Positions 8,031 through 21,942 are shown, numbered from the stretch's first letter. The stretch: DNA of 64,000 nt from Roseivivax sp. GX 12232 (GCF_021272185.1 NZ_JAJSEC010000010.1:62001-126000); one strand, 5' to 3'. Notes: a model not told the origin generated them from the sequence alone. Translations and numbers: made by a program.

Positions 8031-8377
8031 TCCGCACCTTTCCACCCGATCACGGGTCCTCGCGGCCTTGTTCGCCGTTCTGGCAATCGAGCGCACACAC
8101 ATGCTCCAGAAAGAATGTTTGCCCCAGGAAGTGGGCCGAAATATGGCCGGCAAGGCAAGTAAATCGGGCAAATCGCCTGCAACCGGAGACAATGCCGCCG
8201 TCAACGTGCGGTTGTCCCGAAAAGCGCCCATAACGGCCATAATCTTGCCGCATTTCCGCGGGGCTTTCAGTTGGACCTCCGGGGCGCACTGAGCGACAGT
8301 TTACCCCGAGTCGCCGGGTCTACCGGCGCGCCGCGCGCCCCTTGGCGGCGCGGAAACGGAGAGGAGGGAGACCCCAG
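8031..8377. other. Divergent intergenic region tadG/gdhA, 347 bp
   Basis: It must carry promoters for tadG (minus) and gdhA (plus). A GC-rich inverted repeat (CCGCGCGCC, then GGCGGCGCGG) lies close to the gdhA ribosome binding site GAGGAGGG. I could not assign -35/-10 elements with confidence, and no RNA gene is evident. Confidence 0.4.
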
Positions 8378-9820
8378 ATGTCCAGCACCGCCACCCATCA
8401 TTCCGAGCCGTCGTTCCGCGAAAGCGTGGACATAATGTACAACCGCGCGGCCGATCTGATGGATCTGAGCCCCGGCCTGCGCGAGAAGATCCGGGTCTGC
8501 AACTCGACCTATACCGTGCGCTTCGGGGTCCGCCTGCGCGGCGAGATCCGCACCTTCGTCGGCTACCGCTCGGTGCATTCCGAACACATGGAGCCGGTCA
8601 AGGGCGGCATCCGCTTCGACACCACGGTCAGCCAGGACGAGGTCGAGGCGCTGGCGGCGCTGATGACCTACAAATGCGCGCTGGTCGAGGCGCCCTTCGG
8701 CGGCTCCAAGGGCGGGCTCTGCGTCGATCCGCGCGAATACGACGAGCGCGAGATGGAGATGATCACCCGCCGCTTCGCCTACGAGCTGATCAAGCGCGAC
8801 CTGATCAACCCCTCCCAGAACGTGCCGGCGCCGGACATGGGCACCTCCGAGCGCGAGATGGCCTGGATGGCCGACCAATACGCCCGGATGGCGACCACCG
8901 ACATCAACGCCCGCGCCTGCGTCACCGGCAAGCCCCTGAACGCCGGCGGCATCCAGGGCCGGATCGAGGCCACGGGCCGCGGCGTGCAATACGCGCTGCG
9001 CGAGTTCTTCCGCCACGCCGAGGACAAACGCCGGGCGGGGCTCTCGGGCGACCTCGACTGCAAGCGGGTGGTGGTCCAGGGCCTCGGCAACGTGGGCTAT
9101 CACGCGGCGAAATTCGTGGCCCAGGAGGACGGCGCGCGGATCGTCGGCATCGTCGAGCGCGACGGCGGGCTCTGGAACGAGAACGGCATCGCGGTCGACC
9201 ACGTGCGCGAATACATGAACGAGACCGGCGGCGTGAAAGGCTTCCCCGAGGCCGAATACGTCGAGGACGGCGGCAAGCTCCTCGAGTCCGACTGCGACAT
9301 CCTGATCCCCGCGGCGCTCGAAGGCGTGATCCACACCGGCAACGTCGACAACATCAAGGCGCCGCTGATCATCGAGGCCGCCAACGGCCCGATCACCGCG
9401 GGCGCCGACCAGAAGCTGCGCGAGCGCGGCATCGTGGTGATCCCCGACCTCTACGCCAACGCGGGCGGTGTGACGGTCTCCTACTTCGAGTGGGTGAAGA
9501 ACCTCAGCCACATCCGCTTCGGCCGGATGCAGCGGCGCCTCGAGGAAGGCCAGCACGCGCTCGTGGTCAGCGAGCTGGAGCGGCTTTCCGAGGCGCTCGA
9601 CGGCAAATGGGCGCTCTCCGAGGACTTCAAGAAGGTCTACATGCAGGGCGCCAGCGAGCTGGAGCTGGTGCGCTCGGGCCTCGATGACACCATGCGCGTC
9701 GCCTACCAGTCGATGCGCGAGCCCTGGATCGAGCGCGGCGATGTGACCGACCTGCGGACCTCGGCCTATATGGTCGCCATCGACCGCGTCTCGCAGGCCT
9801 ACCGCGCCAAGGGTCTCTGA
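8378..9820 (+). CDS. gdhA: Glutamate dehydrogenase
   Basis: It interconverts glutamate and 2-oxoglutarate plus ammonia with NAD(P)H in the cytoplasm. The 480-residue product has the ELFV dehydrogenase layout: N-terminal substrate domain with VKGGIRF, TYKCALVEAPFGGSKGG (active-site lysines) and VPAPDMGT; then the Rossmann domain with VQGLGNVGYHAAKF; then PAALEGVI and ANAGGVTVSYFEW. ATG at 8378 follows GAGGAGGG; the 12 extra upstream codons are unlikely. Cofactor preference cannot be settled by eye. It appears to be a single-gene unit. Confidence 0.95.
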   Translation: MSSTATHHSEPSFRESVDIMYNRAADLMDLSPGLREKIRVCNSTYTVRFGVRLRGEIRTFVGYRSVHSEHMEPVKGGIRFDTTVSQDEVEALAALMTYKCALVEAPFGGSKGGLCVDPREYDEREMEMITRRFAYELIKRDLINPSQNVPAPDMGTSEREMAWMADQYARMATTDINARACVTGKPLNAGGIQGRIEATGRGVQYALREFFRHAEDKRRAGLSGDLDCKRVVVQGLGNVGYHAAKFVAQEDGARIVGIVERDGGLWNENGIAVDHVREYMNETGGVKGFPEAEYVEDGGKLLESDCDILIPAALEGVIHTGNVDNIKAPLIIEAANGPITAGADQKLRERGIVVIPDLYANAGGVTVSYFEWVKNLSHIRFGRMQRRLEEGQHALVVSELERLSEALDGKWALSEDFKKVYMQGASELELVRSGLDDTMRVAYQSMREPWIERGDVTDLRTSAYMVAIDRVSQAYRAKGL

Positions 9821-9948
9821 GAGGGCGGGGGCCCCGCGCGCCCGCGCCGGGGCCCCGAAATCGGCATCATCCCGCTTGCCCCGGGTGACAGCCGGGGGTG
9901 GCGGGCCTAGCTCTTCTCTCAATCGTTTGCCGGTATGGAGTTTGTCCG

Positions 9949-10248
9949 ATGAGAACAGCACTTCTTTCCGCGGCCTGCCTCATGGCCGTGACCCCCGCCG
10001 CCTTCGCACAGGAGGCGGATGCCGAATGCGACCTGCAGGCCGAGATCGTCATGCAGGTGGTCGAGGCGCGCCAGTCGGGCAGTGCCCGCGACAGCGCCCA
10101 GGCGGGCATCGCCAGCGACCTCTCGGGTGACGCGCAGAAATACGCCGCGGTGGTCCCGGCCATCGCGGAATGGGTCTATTCCCTGCCCGAGGACCAGCTG
10201 GGCGCCGATGTCGGCGAAAGCTGGATCGCCCAGTGCCAGTCGATGTGA
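9949..10248 (+). CDS. Small secreted hypothetical protein
   Basis: The family is not recognised. The 99-residue product has a clear signal peptide (residues 1-20, ending AAFAQ) and a mature part with two cysteines near its two ends (AECDLQ and AQCQSM) that could form a disulfide. It therefore looks periplasmic. ATG at 9949 is preferred to an upstream in-frame ATG because it begins the signal peptide and follows a GGAG. It lies alone between gdhA and dnaG. Confidence 0.7.
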   Translation: MRTALLSAACLMAVTPAAFAQEADAECDLQAEIVMQVVEARQSGSARDSAQAGIASDLSGDAQKYAAVVPAIAEWVYSLPEDQLGADVGESWIAQCQSM

Positions 10249-10340
10249 CGGCCCCTGGCCCGAGATAAGCAACGCGCGGGGCGGCCGCCGCCCCGCGCCA
10301 TCCGCTGGACTCGCGCGCGCGAAGCCCCGATATTCGGGGC

Positions 10341-12299
10341 ATGAGTCTGCCCCCCGGTTTCCTGGATGAACTGCGTGACCGCACGACCCTCTCGCAGGTC
10401 GTCGGGCGCAAGGTCATGTGGGACAAGCACAAGTCGAACCAGGCCAAGGGCGACTTCTGGGCGCCGTGCCCCTTCCACCACGAGAAGACCGCCTCGTTCC
10501 ACGTCGACGACCGCAAGGGGTTCTTCTACTGCTTCGGCTGCCACGCCAAGGGCGACGCTATCTCATTCGTCCGCGAAAGCGAGAACGTGGGCTTCATGGA
10601 AGCGATCGAGATTCTCGCCGGCGAGGTGGGCATGCAGGTGCCCGCCCAGGACCCCAAGGCGCAGGAGAAGGCCGACCGCCGCACCGAGCTCGCACGCGTC
10701 ATGGAGGACGCGCTGAAGTTCTACCGGATGTCGCTCAACACCGGTGCGGCGGGGCCGGCGCGCGACTACCTGGCCGGGCGCGGGCTCGATGCCGCGGCGC
10801 TGGAGCGCTTCGAGATCGGCTTCGCGCCGGACGGCTGGCAGGCGCTCTGGGACCATCTGACCGCCAAGGGCGTGCAGGCCGATCTGATCATGGCGGCGGG
10901 GCTCGCCAAACCCTCGTCGCGCGGGGGCAAGCCCTACGACGTCTTCCGCAACCGCATCCTCTTTCCGATCCGCGACGCGCGCGGGCGGGCCATCGCCTTC
11001 GGCGGCCGCGCCATGGATCCCGAGGACAAGGCGAAATACCTCAACTCCCCCGAGACCGAGCTCTTCGACAAGGGGCGCAACCTCTACAACCTCGGCCCCG
11101 CGCGGGAAGCGGCGGGCAAGGGCCAGCGGCTGATCGTGGCCGAGGGCTACATGGATGTGATCGCCCTGTCGCGCGCGGGCTTCGAGGCCTCGGTGGCGCC
11201 GCTCGGCACCGCGGTGACCGAGGCGCAGCTGCAGGCGCTCTGGCGGGTGGCCGACGAGCCGATCGTGGCGCTCGACGGCGACCGGGCGGGGGTGCGCGCG
11301 GCCTACCGGGTGATCGACCTGGCGCTGCCGCTGCTCGAGGCCGGCAAGTCGCTGCGCTTCGCGCTCATGCCCGAGGGCCAGGACCCCGACGACCTGATCC
11401 GCGCCGAGGGGCAGGAGGGCATCACCAAGGTGCTCGACGCCGCCATGCCCATGGTGCAGCTCCTCTGGCAGCGCGAGACCGAGGGCAAGGTCTTCGACAG
11501 CCCCGAGCGCAAGGCGGCGCTCGACCGGGCGCTGCGCGAGAAGATCCAGGCGATTCGCGACCCCTCGCTGCGGCACCACTACGGCCAGGAGATCAAGGAG
11601 CTGCGCTGGCAGCTCTTCCGCCCGCAGCGCCCGGCGAAACAGGGCGGCGGGCGCGGGCCCTGGCGGCCGCGCGACGCCGCCCCGCAGCCGACCCAGGAGG
11701 CCAAGGCCTCGCTCTTGGTCGCCGCCGGGGAGGCGGGCGAGCGGCGCCTGCGCGAGGCGGTGATCCTGGCCGCACTCCTGCATGCGCCGGGGCTGGTCGA
11801 GGAGTTCGAGACCGCGCTCGAGGACATGGACTGCGCCGAGCCCGATCACGCCGCCCTGCGCGCCGCGCTTCTGCGCGACCGCCCGGCCAGCCGCGAGGCC
11901 GCGATGGAGGGCGGCGCGGCGGCAATCGGTCCCGAGGCCCTTGAATCGCTGCTCTCGGCACGCCATGTCGCGATCACTCCGTGCCTGCGCCACCCCGACG
12001 ACCTGGCGCTGGTGCGGCTGACGATCGCCGAGGAGCTGGCAAAGCTCGGGACGGCGCATGGGCTCGAGGCCGAGATCGCCGAGGCCATGGAGGATTTCGA
12101 CGAGGGCGCGGACGAGGCGCTGACCTGGCGTCTCGGGCAGGCCGCGGAGGCCCGCGCAAAGGCCGAACGGGCGCTGCGGGAGGACGATACGGAATACGAC
12201 ACCGGCGCCAACGGGGCGCTGATCGACAGGTCGGAACGGGAGAGCTTCGCCGCTCTTCTCGATACCATCTCATTCGCGAAGGACCGGAAACGCGGCTGA
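10341..12299 (+). CDS. dnaG: DNA primase
   Basis: It synthesises RNA primers at the replication fork with DnaB helicase. The 652-residue product has the N-terminal CHC2 zinc ribbon (Cys43, His46, Cys64, Cys67 in APCPFH and YCFGC), the Toprim catalytic core (VAEGYMDVIAL, then ALDGDRAG), and a C-terminal DnaB-interacting region from about residue 430. A Gly/Arg/Pro-rich linker near residues 425-445 separates core and C domain. It is followed by rpoD 117 bp downstream, the common alphaproteobacterial macromolecular-synthesis order, here without rpsU. Confidence 0.98.
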   Translation: MSLPPGFLDELRDRTTLSQVVGRKVMWDKHKSNQAKGDFWAPCPFHHEKTASFHVDDRKGFFYCFGCHAKGDAISFVRESENVGFMEAIEILAGEVGMQVPAQDPKAQEKADRRTELARVMEDALKFYRMSLNTGAAGPARDYLAGRGLDAAALERFEIGFAPDGWQALWDHLTAKGVQADLIMAAGLAKPSSRGGKPYDVFRNRILFPIRDARGRAIAFGGRAMDPEDKAKYLNSPETELFDKGRNLYNLGPAREAAGKGQRLIVAEGYMDVIALSRAGFEASVAPLGTAVTEAQLQALWRVADEPIVALDGDRAGVRAAYRVIDLALPLLEAGKSLRFALMPEGQDPDDLIRAEGQEGITKVLDAAMPMVQLLWQRETEGKVFDSPERKAALDRALREKIQAIRDPSLRHHYGQEIKELRWQLFRPQRPAKQGGGRGPWRPRDAAPQPTQEAKASLLVAAGEAGERRLREAVILAALLHAPGLVEEFETALEDMDCAEPDHAALRAALLRDRPASREAAMEGGAAAIGPEALESLLSARHVAITPCLRHPDDLALVRLTIAEELAKLGTAHGLEAEIAEAMEDFDEGADEALTWRLGQAAEARAKAERALREDDTEYDTGANGALIDRSERESFAALLDTISFAKDRKRG

Positions 12300-12416
12300 G
12301 AGGCAGAAAGACGGGAAAGAATCCGGTGTGACGGGTGTGCGAATCAGATACGCACGCTATTGATTCGGACCAGCGAATCGCCTGTCCGTGGGTTAGCCCG
12401 CTGTAAGGAGCACTGA

Positions 12417-14432
<2,016 letters not shown>

Positions 14433-14440
14433 GCTCTCGA

Positions 14441-14466
14441 AAGGCGCCCCGCGGGGCGCCTTTTTC
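14441..14466 (+). terminator. rpoD intrinsic terminator
   Basis: AAGGCGCCCC-GC-GGGGCGCC followed by TTTTT, 8 bp after the rpoD stop. It is a compact, perfectly paired stem. Confidence 0.9.
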
Positions 14467-14497
14467 GTGCTGCCCTTGCCGGAGGCCCGCGCGGTCC

Positions 14498-14992
14498 ATG
14501 CGCCTACTCTGCCTGTCCCTCTGCCTCGCGTTTCTCGCCGCCCCCGCGGCGGCCGGCTGTTTTGGCGCCGGGCAGGGGCTCATGCGCTGCACGGTCAAGG
14601 AAGGCGCGCGCCAGCTCGACCTCTGCCTGCAGGGCGGGGTGCTGATCTACCGCTACGGCCCGCCCGAGGGCCCCGCCGAGATGCTGCTGGCCCGCCCCGT
14701 CACCGAGGTCGAGATGCTGCCCTGGCCGGGCATCGGGCGATATTTCTGGGAGGTGCTGACGCTCTACAACGGGCCGGTCGCTTATGAGCTTTACGTCAGC
14801 GCCGACCGGCTCGACCTCGAGGCCCCGGCGGAGGGCGGCGTCACGGTGATCGAGGATGGCGAGGCGTTGGCGCAGCTCACCTGCGATCCGGGCACGCTGA
14901 CCGAGATGGACCTCTACCCGGTCTTCGAGGCGAAAGAGGCCGCGGGCCAGCGCTATTGCCCCGAAAGCCAGGCCTGGGACGGCGCCTGCTAG
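14498..14992 (+). CDS. Secreted hypothetical protein, cysteine-containing
   Basis: The family is not recognised. The 164-residue product starts with a strong signal peptide (residues 1-19, cleavage expected after APAAA) and has an even scatter of cysteines (GCFGAG, RCTVK, LCLQG, TCDPG, YCPES and a C-terminal Cys). This points to a disulfide-bonded periplasmic domain, probably all-beta. ATG at 14498 is placed by the signal peptide, preceded by GGAGG. It starts 32 bp after the rpoD terminator. Confidence 0.7.
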   Translation: MRLLCLSLCLAFLAAPAAAGCFGAGQGLMRCTVKEGARQLDLCLQGGVLIYRYGPPEGPAEMLLARPVTEVEMLPWPGIGRYFWEVLTLYNGPVAYELYVSADRLDLEAPAEGGVTVIEDGEALAQLTCDPGTLTEMDLYPVFEAKEAAGQRYCPESQAWDGAC

Positions 14993-15123
14993 GCCCTCGC
15001 TTCACGGTCCATCGCAAAGCCCGCACGCCTTCGTGTCTGCACATCACCTCTGCGTGGTCGCGCGTTGCCGCACAGGCTAAGCGTGCCGATCTTCAGACCA
15101 GGCGTGAAACAAAGGAGATGTGC

Positions 15124-15288
15124 ATGATACGTATGATGACGCTTCTCGCAGCGCTCGGGTTCGCCCTGCCCGCAGAGGCGGCCCTCATGGACGCGGAGCC
15201 GGCGGAGTTCTTCACCGCGGGCGATCCGGCGCCCTACAACCCGGCAGAGCTCGACCGGCCGCAGGACCTGCCGCCGCCGATCTGCTGA
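15124..15288 (+). CDS. Very small secreted protein, 54 residues
   Basis: It has a signal peptide (residues 1-19, ending PAEA) and a 35-residue acidic, proline-rich mature part ending in PPPIC with a single terminal cysteine. ATG at 15124 lies 6 nt after AAAGGAG. An ATG at 15118 directly abuts that ribosome binding site and is less likely. A 7-bp GC hairpin (CGGGGCC-ACACC-GGCCCCG, 15299-15317) follows the stop and may serve as terminator for this gene and, from the other side, for the SDR gene. Function unknown. Confidence 0.6.
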   Translation: MIRMMTLLAALGFALPAEAALMDAEPAEFFTAGDPAPYNPAELDRPQDLPPPIC

Positions 15289-15348
15289 TCTCAGCGAACG
15301 GGGCCACACCGGCCCCGTCCGCCTAATGCCTGACATGAGGTCCGGGCC

Positions 15349-16023
15349 TCAATTGTTTGGCATCACGAAGATTTCCTGAACATTCGCCCGCTTGTCGGCG
15401 TTCAGCGCGAAGACCACGCTGTCGGCGATGTCCTGCGGCTTGAGCTTGTCGGGCTTGGCCTCGTCGAAGAAGGGCGTGTCGACCATGCCCGGGGCCACGA
15501 CGGTGCAGCGGCCGCCGAACTCGCGCATCTCCTCGGCGAGGTTGCCGCCGTAGCCATGCACGAACCACTTCGAGGCGCCGTAGACCGAGCCCTTGATGTG
15601 GACCCGCCCGGCGGCCGAGCCGGTCAGCACCAGGTGGCCCTTGCTGGCCTTCAGATGCGGCATGGCGGATTTGGTGGTCCAGAGCACGCCGAGGATGTTG
15701 ATCTCGACCATCTTGCGCCATTCCTCAGGGTCGCCCGCCTCGGTGCCCGCGGCGCTGAGGCCGGTGCCGGCATTGGCGAAGGCCGCGTCGACCGAACCGA
15801 AGGTCTTGGCCAGCTTGTCGAGCGCGGCCTCCTGGTCCTCGAGCTTGGTCGCATCGCCGGGCAGGGCCAGCGCCTTGTCGCCCAGCTCCTTGGCGAGATC
15901 GGCGATCTTGTCCTCGGAGCGGGCGAAGAGGCCCACGTTCCAGCCTGCGGCGACCGCGGCGCGGGCGGTCTCGGCCCCGATCCCCGAAGAGGCCCCGGTG
16001 ATGAACAGCGTCTTGGCGGCCAT
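15349..16023 (-). CDS. Short-chain dehydrogenase/reductase
   Basis: A cytoplasmic NAD(P)-dependent oxidoreductase of the classical SDR type, 224 residues. Visible motifs are the cofactor site TGASSGIG (residues 9-16), NAGTG, the catalytic Ser in LTGSAAGR, and the YGASK Tyr/Lys pair. The substrate cannot be deduced; relatives include YdfG-like 3-hydroxy acid dehydrogenases. The start at 16023 follows AAGGAG on the minus strand. It stands alone between plus-strand genes. Confidence 0.9.
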   Translation of the reverse strand: MAAKTLFITGASSGIGAETARAAVAAGWNVGLFARSEDKIADLAKELGDKALALPGDATKLEDQEAALDKLAKTFGSVDAAFANAGTGLSAAGTEAGDPEEWRKMVEINILGVLWTTKSAMPHLKASKGHLVLTGSAAGRVHIKGSVYGASKWFVHGYGGNLAEEMREFGGRCTVVAPGMVDTPFFDEAKPDKLKPQDIADSVVFALNADKRANVQEIFVMPNN

Positions 16024-16197
16024 GGAAGTTCTCCTTGTTCTGTTTTGTCAGTTCGGCCCCCAACGCAGCCCGGGGCGCGGGGGTTGCAGCGCCCGGGACC
16101 GCGCCTTCGCCTTCACACCGAAACGTGACGTTAACCCGCGGCATGAAACCCTTTCGGCGGTCTCGGCGTTTTTCAGCCAATGCCAAAGGGAAAAGAC

Positions 16198-16452
16198 ATG
16201 AAACGCATTGCTCTGACTGCCACCGCCCTGATCTGCGCCTCTGCCGCAGCCCTCGCGGCCAGCGAGGTGATGACCGGCCCCGACCCCGAGGTGATCGAGA
16301 TCGAGGTGCTCTCCTCCGAACTGGCCGACTGCCGCGAGACGCTGGCCCAGGTCGCCTCGATGCCCGCCGTGCACGACAACGGCACGCCGATCCTCTTCGA
16401 CTGGGGCCAGAACGACATGCCCTCGGTCCGCTGCGTCGCCACCGATGTGTGA
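16198..16452 (+). CDS. Small secreted hypothetical protein
   Basis: The 84-residue product has a signal peptide (residues 1-20, KRIALTATALICASAAALA) and an acidic mature part with two cysteines (LADCRETL and VRCVATD) that may pair. I do not recognise the family. ATG at 16198 follows AAAGGG and begins the signal peptide, so it is preferred to an ATG six codons upstream. It precedes yjbQ by 55 bp on the same strand. Confidence 0.65.
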   Translation: MKRIALTATALICASAAALAASEVMTGPDPEVIEIEVLSSELADCRETLAQVASMPAVHDNGTPILFDWGQNDMPSVRCVATDV

Positions 16453-16507
16453 AGGGCTGGCCCGGAAGGGGCTGGCGCTCGCGCCCAGCCCGGCTAGGCT
16501 ACGGGCC

Positions 16508-16930
16508 ATGATCACGCAGTTCACCATCCAGACCCGGGGGCAGGGGCTCTACGAGTTCACCCCCGAGGTCGCCGCCTGGGTCCAGGGCACGGGGCTTCTG
16601 ACGCTCTTTTTGCGCCACACCTCGGCGAGCCTTCTGATCCAGGAAAACGCCGACCCCGAGGTGCAGGACGACCTCCTCGCCTATCTCTCGCGGCTGGTGC
16701 CGCCGAGTAGCGATCCGGCCATGTCCTATCTCACCCATACCTACGAGGGCCCGGACGACATGCCGGGGCACATCAAGGCGGCACTTCTGCCCGGCAGCCT
16801 GTCAATTCCTGTCGAAAACGGGCGGATGTTGCTTGGAACCTGGCAAGGAATTTACCTTTTCGAACATCGCGACGCGCCGCATCAGCGCAAGGTGGCGGCC
16901 CATATGGCGCTGGATCAACCCACGATCTAG
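16508..16930 (+). CDS. yjbQ: YjbQ family protein (UPF0047)
   Basis: A 140-residue member of the widespread UPF0047/YjbQ family. E. coli YjbQ has weak thiamine-phosphate synthase activity, but the true role is open. The family motifs are intact: LFLRHTSASLLIQENADP (residues 37-54), the HTYEGPDDMPGHIKAALL segment, and LGTWQGIYLFEHRD near the C terminus, whose histidines build a metal site. Start at 16508 by family length; an in-frame start 21 codons upstream overlaps the preceding gene. Confidence 0.9.
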   Translation: MITQFTIQTRGQGLYEFTPEVAAWVQGTGLLTLFLRHTSASLLIQENADPEVQDDLLAYLSRLVPPSSDPAMSYLTHTYEGPDDMPGHIKAALLPGSLSIPVENGRMLLGTWQGIYLFEHRDAPHQRKVAAHMALDQPTI

Positions 16931-17038
16931 GGGGCGAAAATCCCCTCTACCCAAATTATGCCCAAACCCCTATAGTGGCTGTGGATAAACGGGGGCCAAC
17001 CCCTTTTTGAGGCAGACAAAGACCAGGGGGGACGGCCG

Positions 17039-17506
17039 ATGCGCTGCCCGTTTTGCGGAAATATCGACACCCAGGTGAAGGATTCCCGTCCGGCCGAGGA
17101 TCACGTCTCGATCCGGCGGCGGCGGTTCTGCCCGGCCTGCGGCGGGCGCTTCACCACCTACGAGCGGGTGCAGCTGCGCGACCTCGTGGTCATCAAGACC
17201 AATGGCCGGCGCGAGGATTTCGACCGCGACAAGCTGGAGCGCTCGATCCGCATCGCCATGCAGAAGCGCCCGGTGGAGCCTGAACGCATCGACCAGATGA
17301 TCTCGGGTATCGTGCGGCGGCTCGAGAGCATGGGCGAGACGGACATCCCCTCGAAGCAGATCGGCGAGATCGTGATGGAGGCCTTGGCCCGGATCGACAC
17401 CGTCGCATACGTGCGCTTTGCCAGCGTTTACAAGAACTTCCAGGCTGCGGATGATTTCGACAAATTCGTCAGCGAGCTGAGACCCCCGGCCGCGACCGAG
17501 AAGTGA
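17039..17506 (+). CDS. nrdR: Transcriptional repressor NrdR
   Basis: A nucleotide-sensing repressor of ribonucleotide reductase genes. The 155-residue product has the N-terminal zinc ribbon (Cys3, Cys6, Cys31, Cys34: MRCPFC and FCPAC) followed by the ATP-cone ([16 protein letters not shown] to about residue 140). It overlaps ribD by 4 bp (GTGA), a common nrdR-ribD arrangement in alphaproteobacteria. The 108 bp upstream contain TATAGT at 16971-16976 as a possible -10. Confidence 0.97.
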   Translation: MRCPFCGNIDTQVKDSRPAEDHVSIRRRRFCPACGGRFTTYERVQLRDLVVIKTNGRREDFDRDKLERSIRIAMQKRPVEPERIDQMISGIVRRLESMGETDIPSKQIGEIVMEALARIDTVAYVRFASVYKNFQAADDFDKFVSELRPPAATEK

Positions 17507-18597
17507 GCTTGGCAGATCAACGCCACATGGCCCATGCGCTGAGCCTGGGCCGGCGGGGCATGGGCCAGACCTGGCCCAACCCGGCGGTCGGCTGCGTGAT
17601 CGTCCAGGGCGCCCGGGTCGTCGGGCGCGGCTGGACCCAGCCGGGCGGCCGCCCCCATGCCGAGACCGAGGCCCTGGCCCAGGCCGGGGAGGCCGCGCGC
17701 GGCGCCACGGCTTATGTCACGCTGGAGCCCTGCGCCCATCACGGCGCGACCCCGCCCTGCGCCGAGGCGCTGATCGAAGCGGGCGTGGCGCGGGTGGTGG
17801 CGCCGTTTTCCGACAGTGACCCTCGGGTCTCGGGCCGCGGCTTCGAGATGCTGCGCGCCGCGGGCATCGCGGTCACCACCGGCGTCGGCGCCGAACTGGC
17901 CGAGCGCGACCACGCGGGATTCCTGCACCGGCTGCAGACCGGGCGGCCGCAGGTGACGCTGAAGCTCGCGACCTCGTTTGACGGGCGCATCGCCACGGCC
18001 ACCGGCGAGAGCCAGTGGATCACCGGGCCCGCCGCCCGGGCCTGGGTGCATGCGGCGCGCGGCCGCTCGGATGCGGTCATGGTCGGCGCGGGCACCGCGC
18101 GGGCCGACGACCCGGCGCTGACCGTGCGCGGGCTCGGCGCGCGGCGCCAGCCGGTGCGGGTGGTGATCTCGCGGCTTCTGGACCTGCCGCTCATGGGGCA
18201 ACTGGCGCGCACCGCGCGCGAGGTGCCGGTCTGGGTCTGCCACGGGCCCGACGCCCCCGCCGAGACCCGCGCCGCCTGGGAAGGCCTGGGCGCGAAGCTT
18301 CTGCCCTGCAGGCTGGCGGGGCGGCAGCTCGATCCGGTCTCGGTGATCGAGGCGCTGGGCGCCGAAGGGCTGACGCGGGTCTTCTGCGAGGGCGGCGGCG
18401 CGCTGGCCGCGACGCTGCTCGGCGCGGGGCTGGTCGACGAGCTGGTGGGCTTCACCGCCGGGCTGACGCTGGGTGCCGAGGGCCGCCCCGGACTCGGCGC
18501 GCTGGGCGTGGATGCGCTCTCCGAGGCGCCCCGGTTCGAGCTGGTGGAAACGCGGCCCGTCGGGCCGGACGTGCTGCACATCTGGCGGAAGGGCTGA
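17503..18597 (+). CDS. ribD: Bifunctional pyrimidine deaminase/reductase
   Basis: It carries out steps two and three of riboflavin synthesis, deaminating then reducing the pyrimidine formed from GTP. The 364-residue product has the zinc deaminase domain at the N terminus (His52-Ala-Glu54 in RPHAETEAL; Cys77 and Cys86 in [13 protein letters not shown]). The reductase domain runs from about residue 145 ([27 protein letters not shown]). The GTG start at 17503 overlaps the nrdR stop. ribE is 5 kb downstream rather than adjacent. Confidence 0.96.
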   Translation: MSLADQRHMAHALSLGRRGMGQTWPNPAVGCVIVQGARVVGRGWTQPGGRPHAETEALAQAGEAARGATAYVTLEPCAHHGATPPCAEALIEAGVARVVAPFSDSDPRVSGRGFEMLRAAGIAVTTGVGAELAERDHAGFLHRLQTGRPQVTLKLATSFDGRIATATGESQWITGPAARAWVHAARGRSDAVMVGAGTARADDPALTVRGLGARRQPVRVVISRLLDLPLMGQLARTAREVPVWVCHGPDAPAETRAAWEGLGAKLLPCRLAGRQLDPVSVIEALGAEGLTRVFCEGGGALAATLLGAGLVDELVGFTAGLTLGAEGRPGLGALGVDALSEAPRFELVETRPVGPDVLHIWRKG

Positions 18598-18756
18598 GGC
18601 GCAGGTCCACAAGGTGCAGCCGGCAGGGGGCTGCCCGGCCTGCTGGCTGAACGGTCTCCCTGATCGCAAGTGGTAGGTCCGCGTTGCCGTCAGAGATGCA
18701 CCCGTGCCGCCGCATGCCGTTAGACAAACGCCCGGCCTAGCGGCGCGCGCGGCCCC

Positions 18757-20784
<2,028 letters not shown>

Positions 20785-20787
20785 GGA

Positions 20788-21942
20788 TCAGCCGCCCGGC
20801 AGTTCTGCGACCGAGGTGGTCAGGTCCTGGATCGCGGTGACCGAGCCCAGCGAGCCGGTCAGCGCCGCGATGGTCTTGTCCCACTGCACGAAGGGCGCCT
20901 CGGTCACGTAGAGCGTGTCATCGTCGCGCACCACGAAGTCGCGCGCGGTGAACATGCCGTTGGGCTGCGTCAGGTCGAGCACATAGACCACGCGCTGCGC
21001 GCCGACGAGGTCGGTCCGGCCGAGCACCTGGTTGGCGATCTCGGCGGGCTCGTTGCGGAAGATGAAGACGCCGGTCGGATCCGAGGCCGTGGGCACCAGC
21101 CCGCCGACGGTGGCCAGGGCCTCCACCGCGGAAAGCGTCTGGCTCTCGAAGGGCACGCGGGCCTGGGTGCCGGTGGCACCAAGCGCGGTGAAGGCGCGGG
21201 TGTCCTCGGAGATCAGGATCTTGTCGCCGCCGCGCAGGGCGATGTCCATCTGCGGGTTCTCGTAGAGGTCCTGGAACCAGATCTTGCCGGTATGGCCGCC
21301 GCGCTGGACGGTGATCTGGGCGATCTCGGGGGGCACGGCGACGCCGCCAGCCTGGGCCAGCATGGCCGAGAGCGTGCGGGTCGGGCGCTCGATGGCAAAG
21401 ACGCCCGAGGCGCCGCCCTCGCTGATGACGGTCACGGTGGAGCCGTCGCCGGCCATGCGGCGCACCTGCACCTGCGGGTCGGGGGTCTGGTCCGAGAGCC
21501 GGTCGGTGATAATCCGGCGCACGGCCTCGGGGGTGTTGCCCGCGGCGCGGATGCGGCCGGCGTAGGGCACGAAGATGAAGCCCGCGCCGTCGACCTGCAC
21601 TTCCTCGAGCGCGGTGGCGTTCACGCCTTCGCCCGCCAGAAGCCCGTCGTCCACGTTCTCCCAGATCGTCAGCCCGAGGATGTCCCCGGGCGAGATCACG
21701 TCGGAGCCGACGACGCCGGCGTTCTGGAAATTCTCGGAAAAGCCGAAAGAGGGCACCACGGCGGTCGCCCGGGTGACGCGGTCGTTGACCGCGATGACGA
21801 AGGCATCGCCTTCGCGCTGCACCGATCCGGCATAGATTTCGCGTTTGTTCGGGCCCACGCGCGGAAGGCCGCAGGACGCCAGGATCGACGTCGCGACAAG
21901 AAGGGCGACACCCCGCGCCCACCGGGATTGAACGGCTGCCAC
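20788..21942 (-). CDS. Capsule polysaccharide export lipoprotein (KpsD/Wza-like)
   Basis: Predicted outer-membrane or periplasmic polysaccharide export protein (Poly_export plus SLBB domains), 384 residues. With GTG at 21942 as start (GAGGAG 8 nt upstream) the product has a signal peptide and a lipobox Leu-Ala-Ser-Cys24. An upstream in-frame ATG would bury this and is rejected. The export domain contains SPGDILGLTIWENVDDG and DGAGFIFVPYAGRIRAAG; SLBB-like repeats follow (AGGVAVPPE, VGGLVPTASDPTGVFIFRN). It sits between kpsS and kpsC, so it is the channel of a group 2/3-type capsule. No TonB-like or tyrosine-kinase partner is nearby. Confidence 0.85.
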   Translation of the reverse strand: MAAVQSRWARGVALLVATSILASCGLPRVGPNKREIYAGSVQREGDAFVIAVNDRVTRATAVVPSFGFSENFQNAGVVGSDVISPGDILGLTIWENVDDGLLAGEGVNATALEEVQVDGAGFIFVPYAGRIRAAGNTPEAVRRIITDRLSDQTPDPQVQVRRMAGDGSTVTVISEGGASGVFAIERPTRTLSAMLAQAGGVAVPPEIAQITVQRGGHTGKIWFQDLYENPQMDIALRGGDKILISEDTRAFTALGATGTQARVPFESQTLSAVEALATVGGLVPTASDPTGVFIFRNEPAEIANQVLGRTDLVGAQRVVYVLDLTQPNGMFTARDFVVRDDDTLYVTEAPFVQWDKTIAALTGSLGSVTAIQDLTTSVAELPGG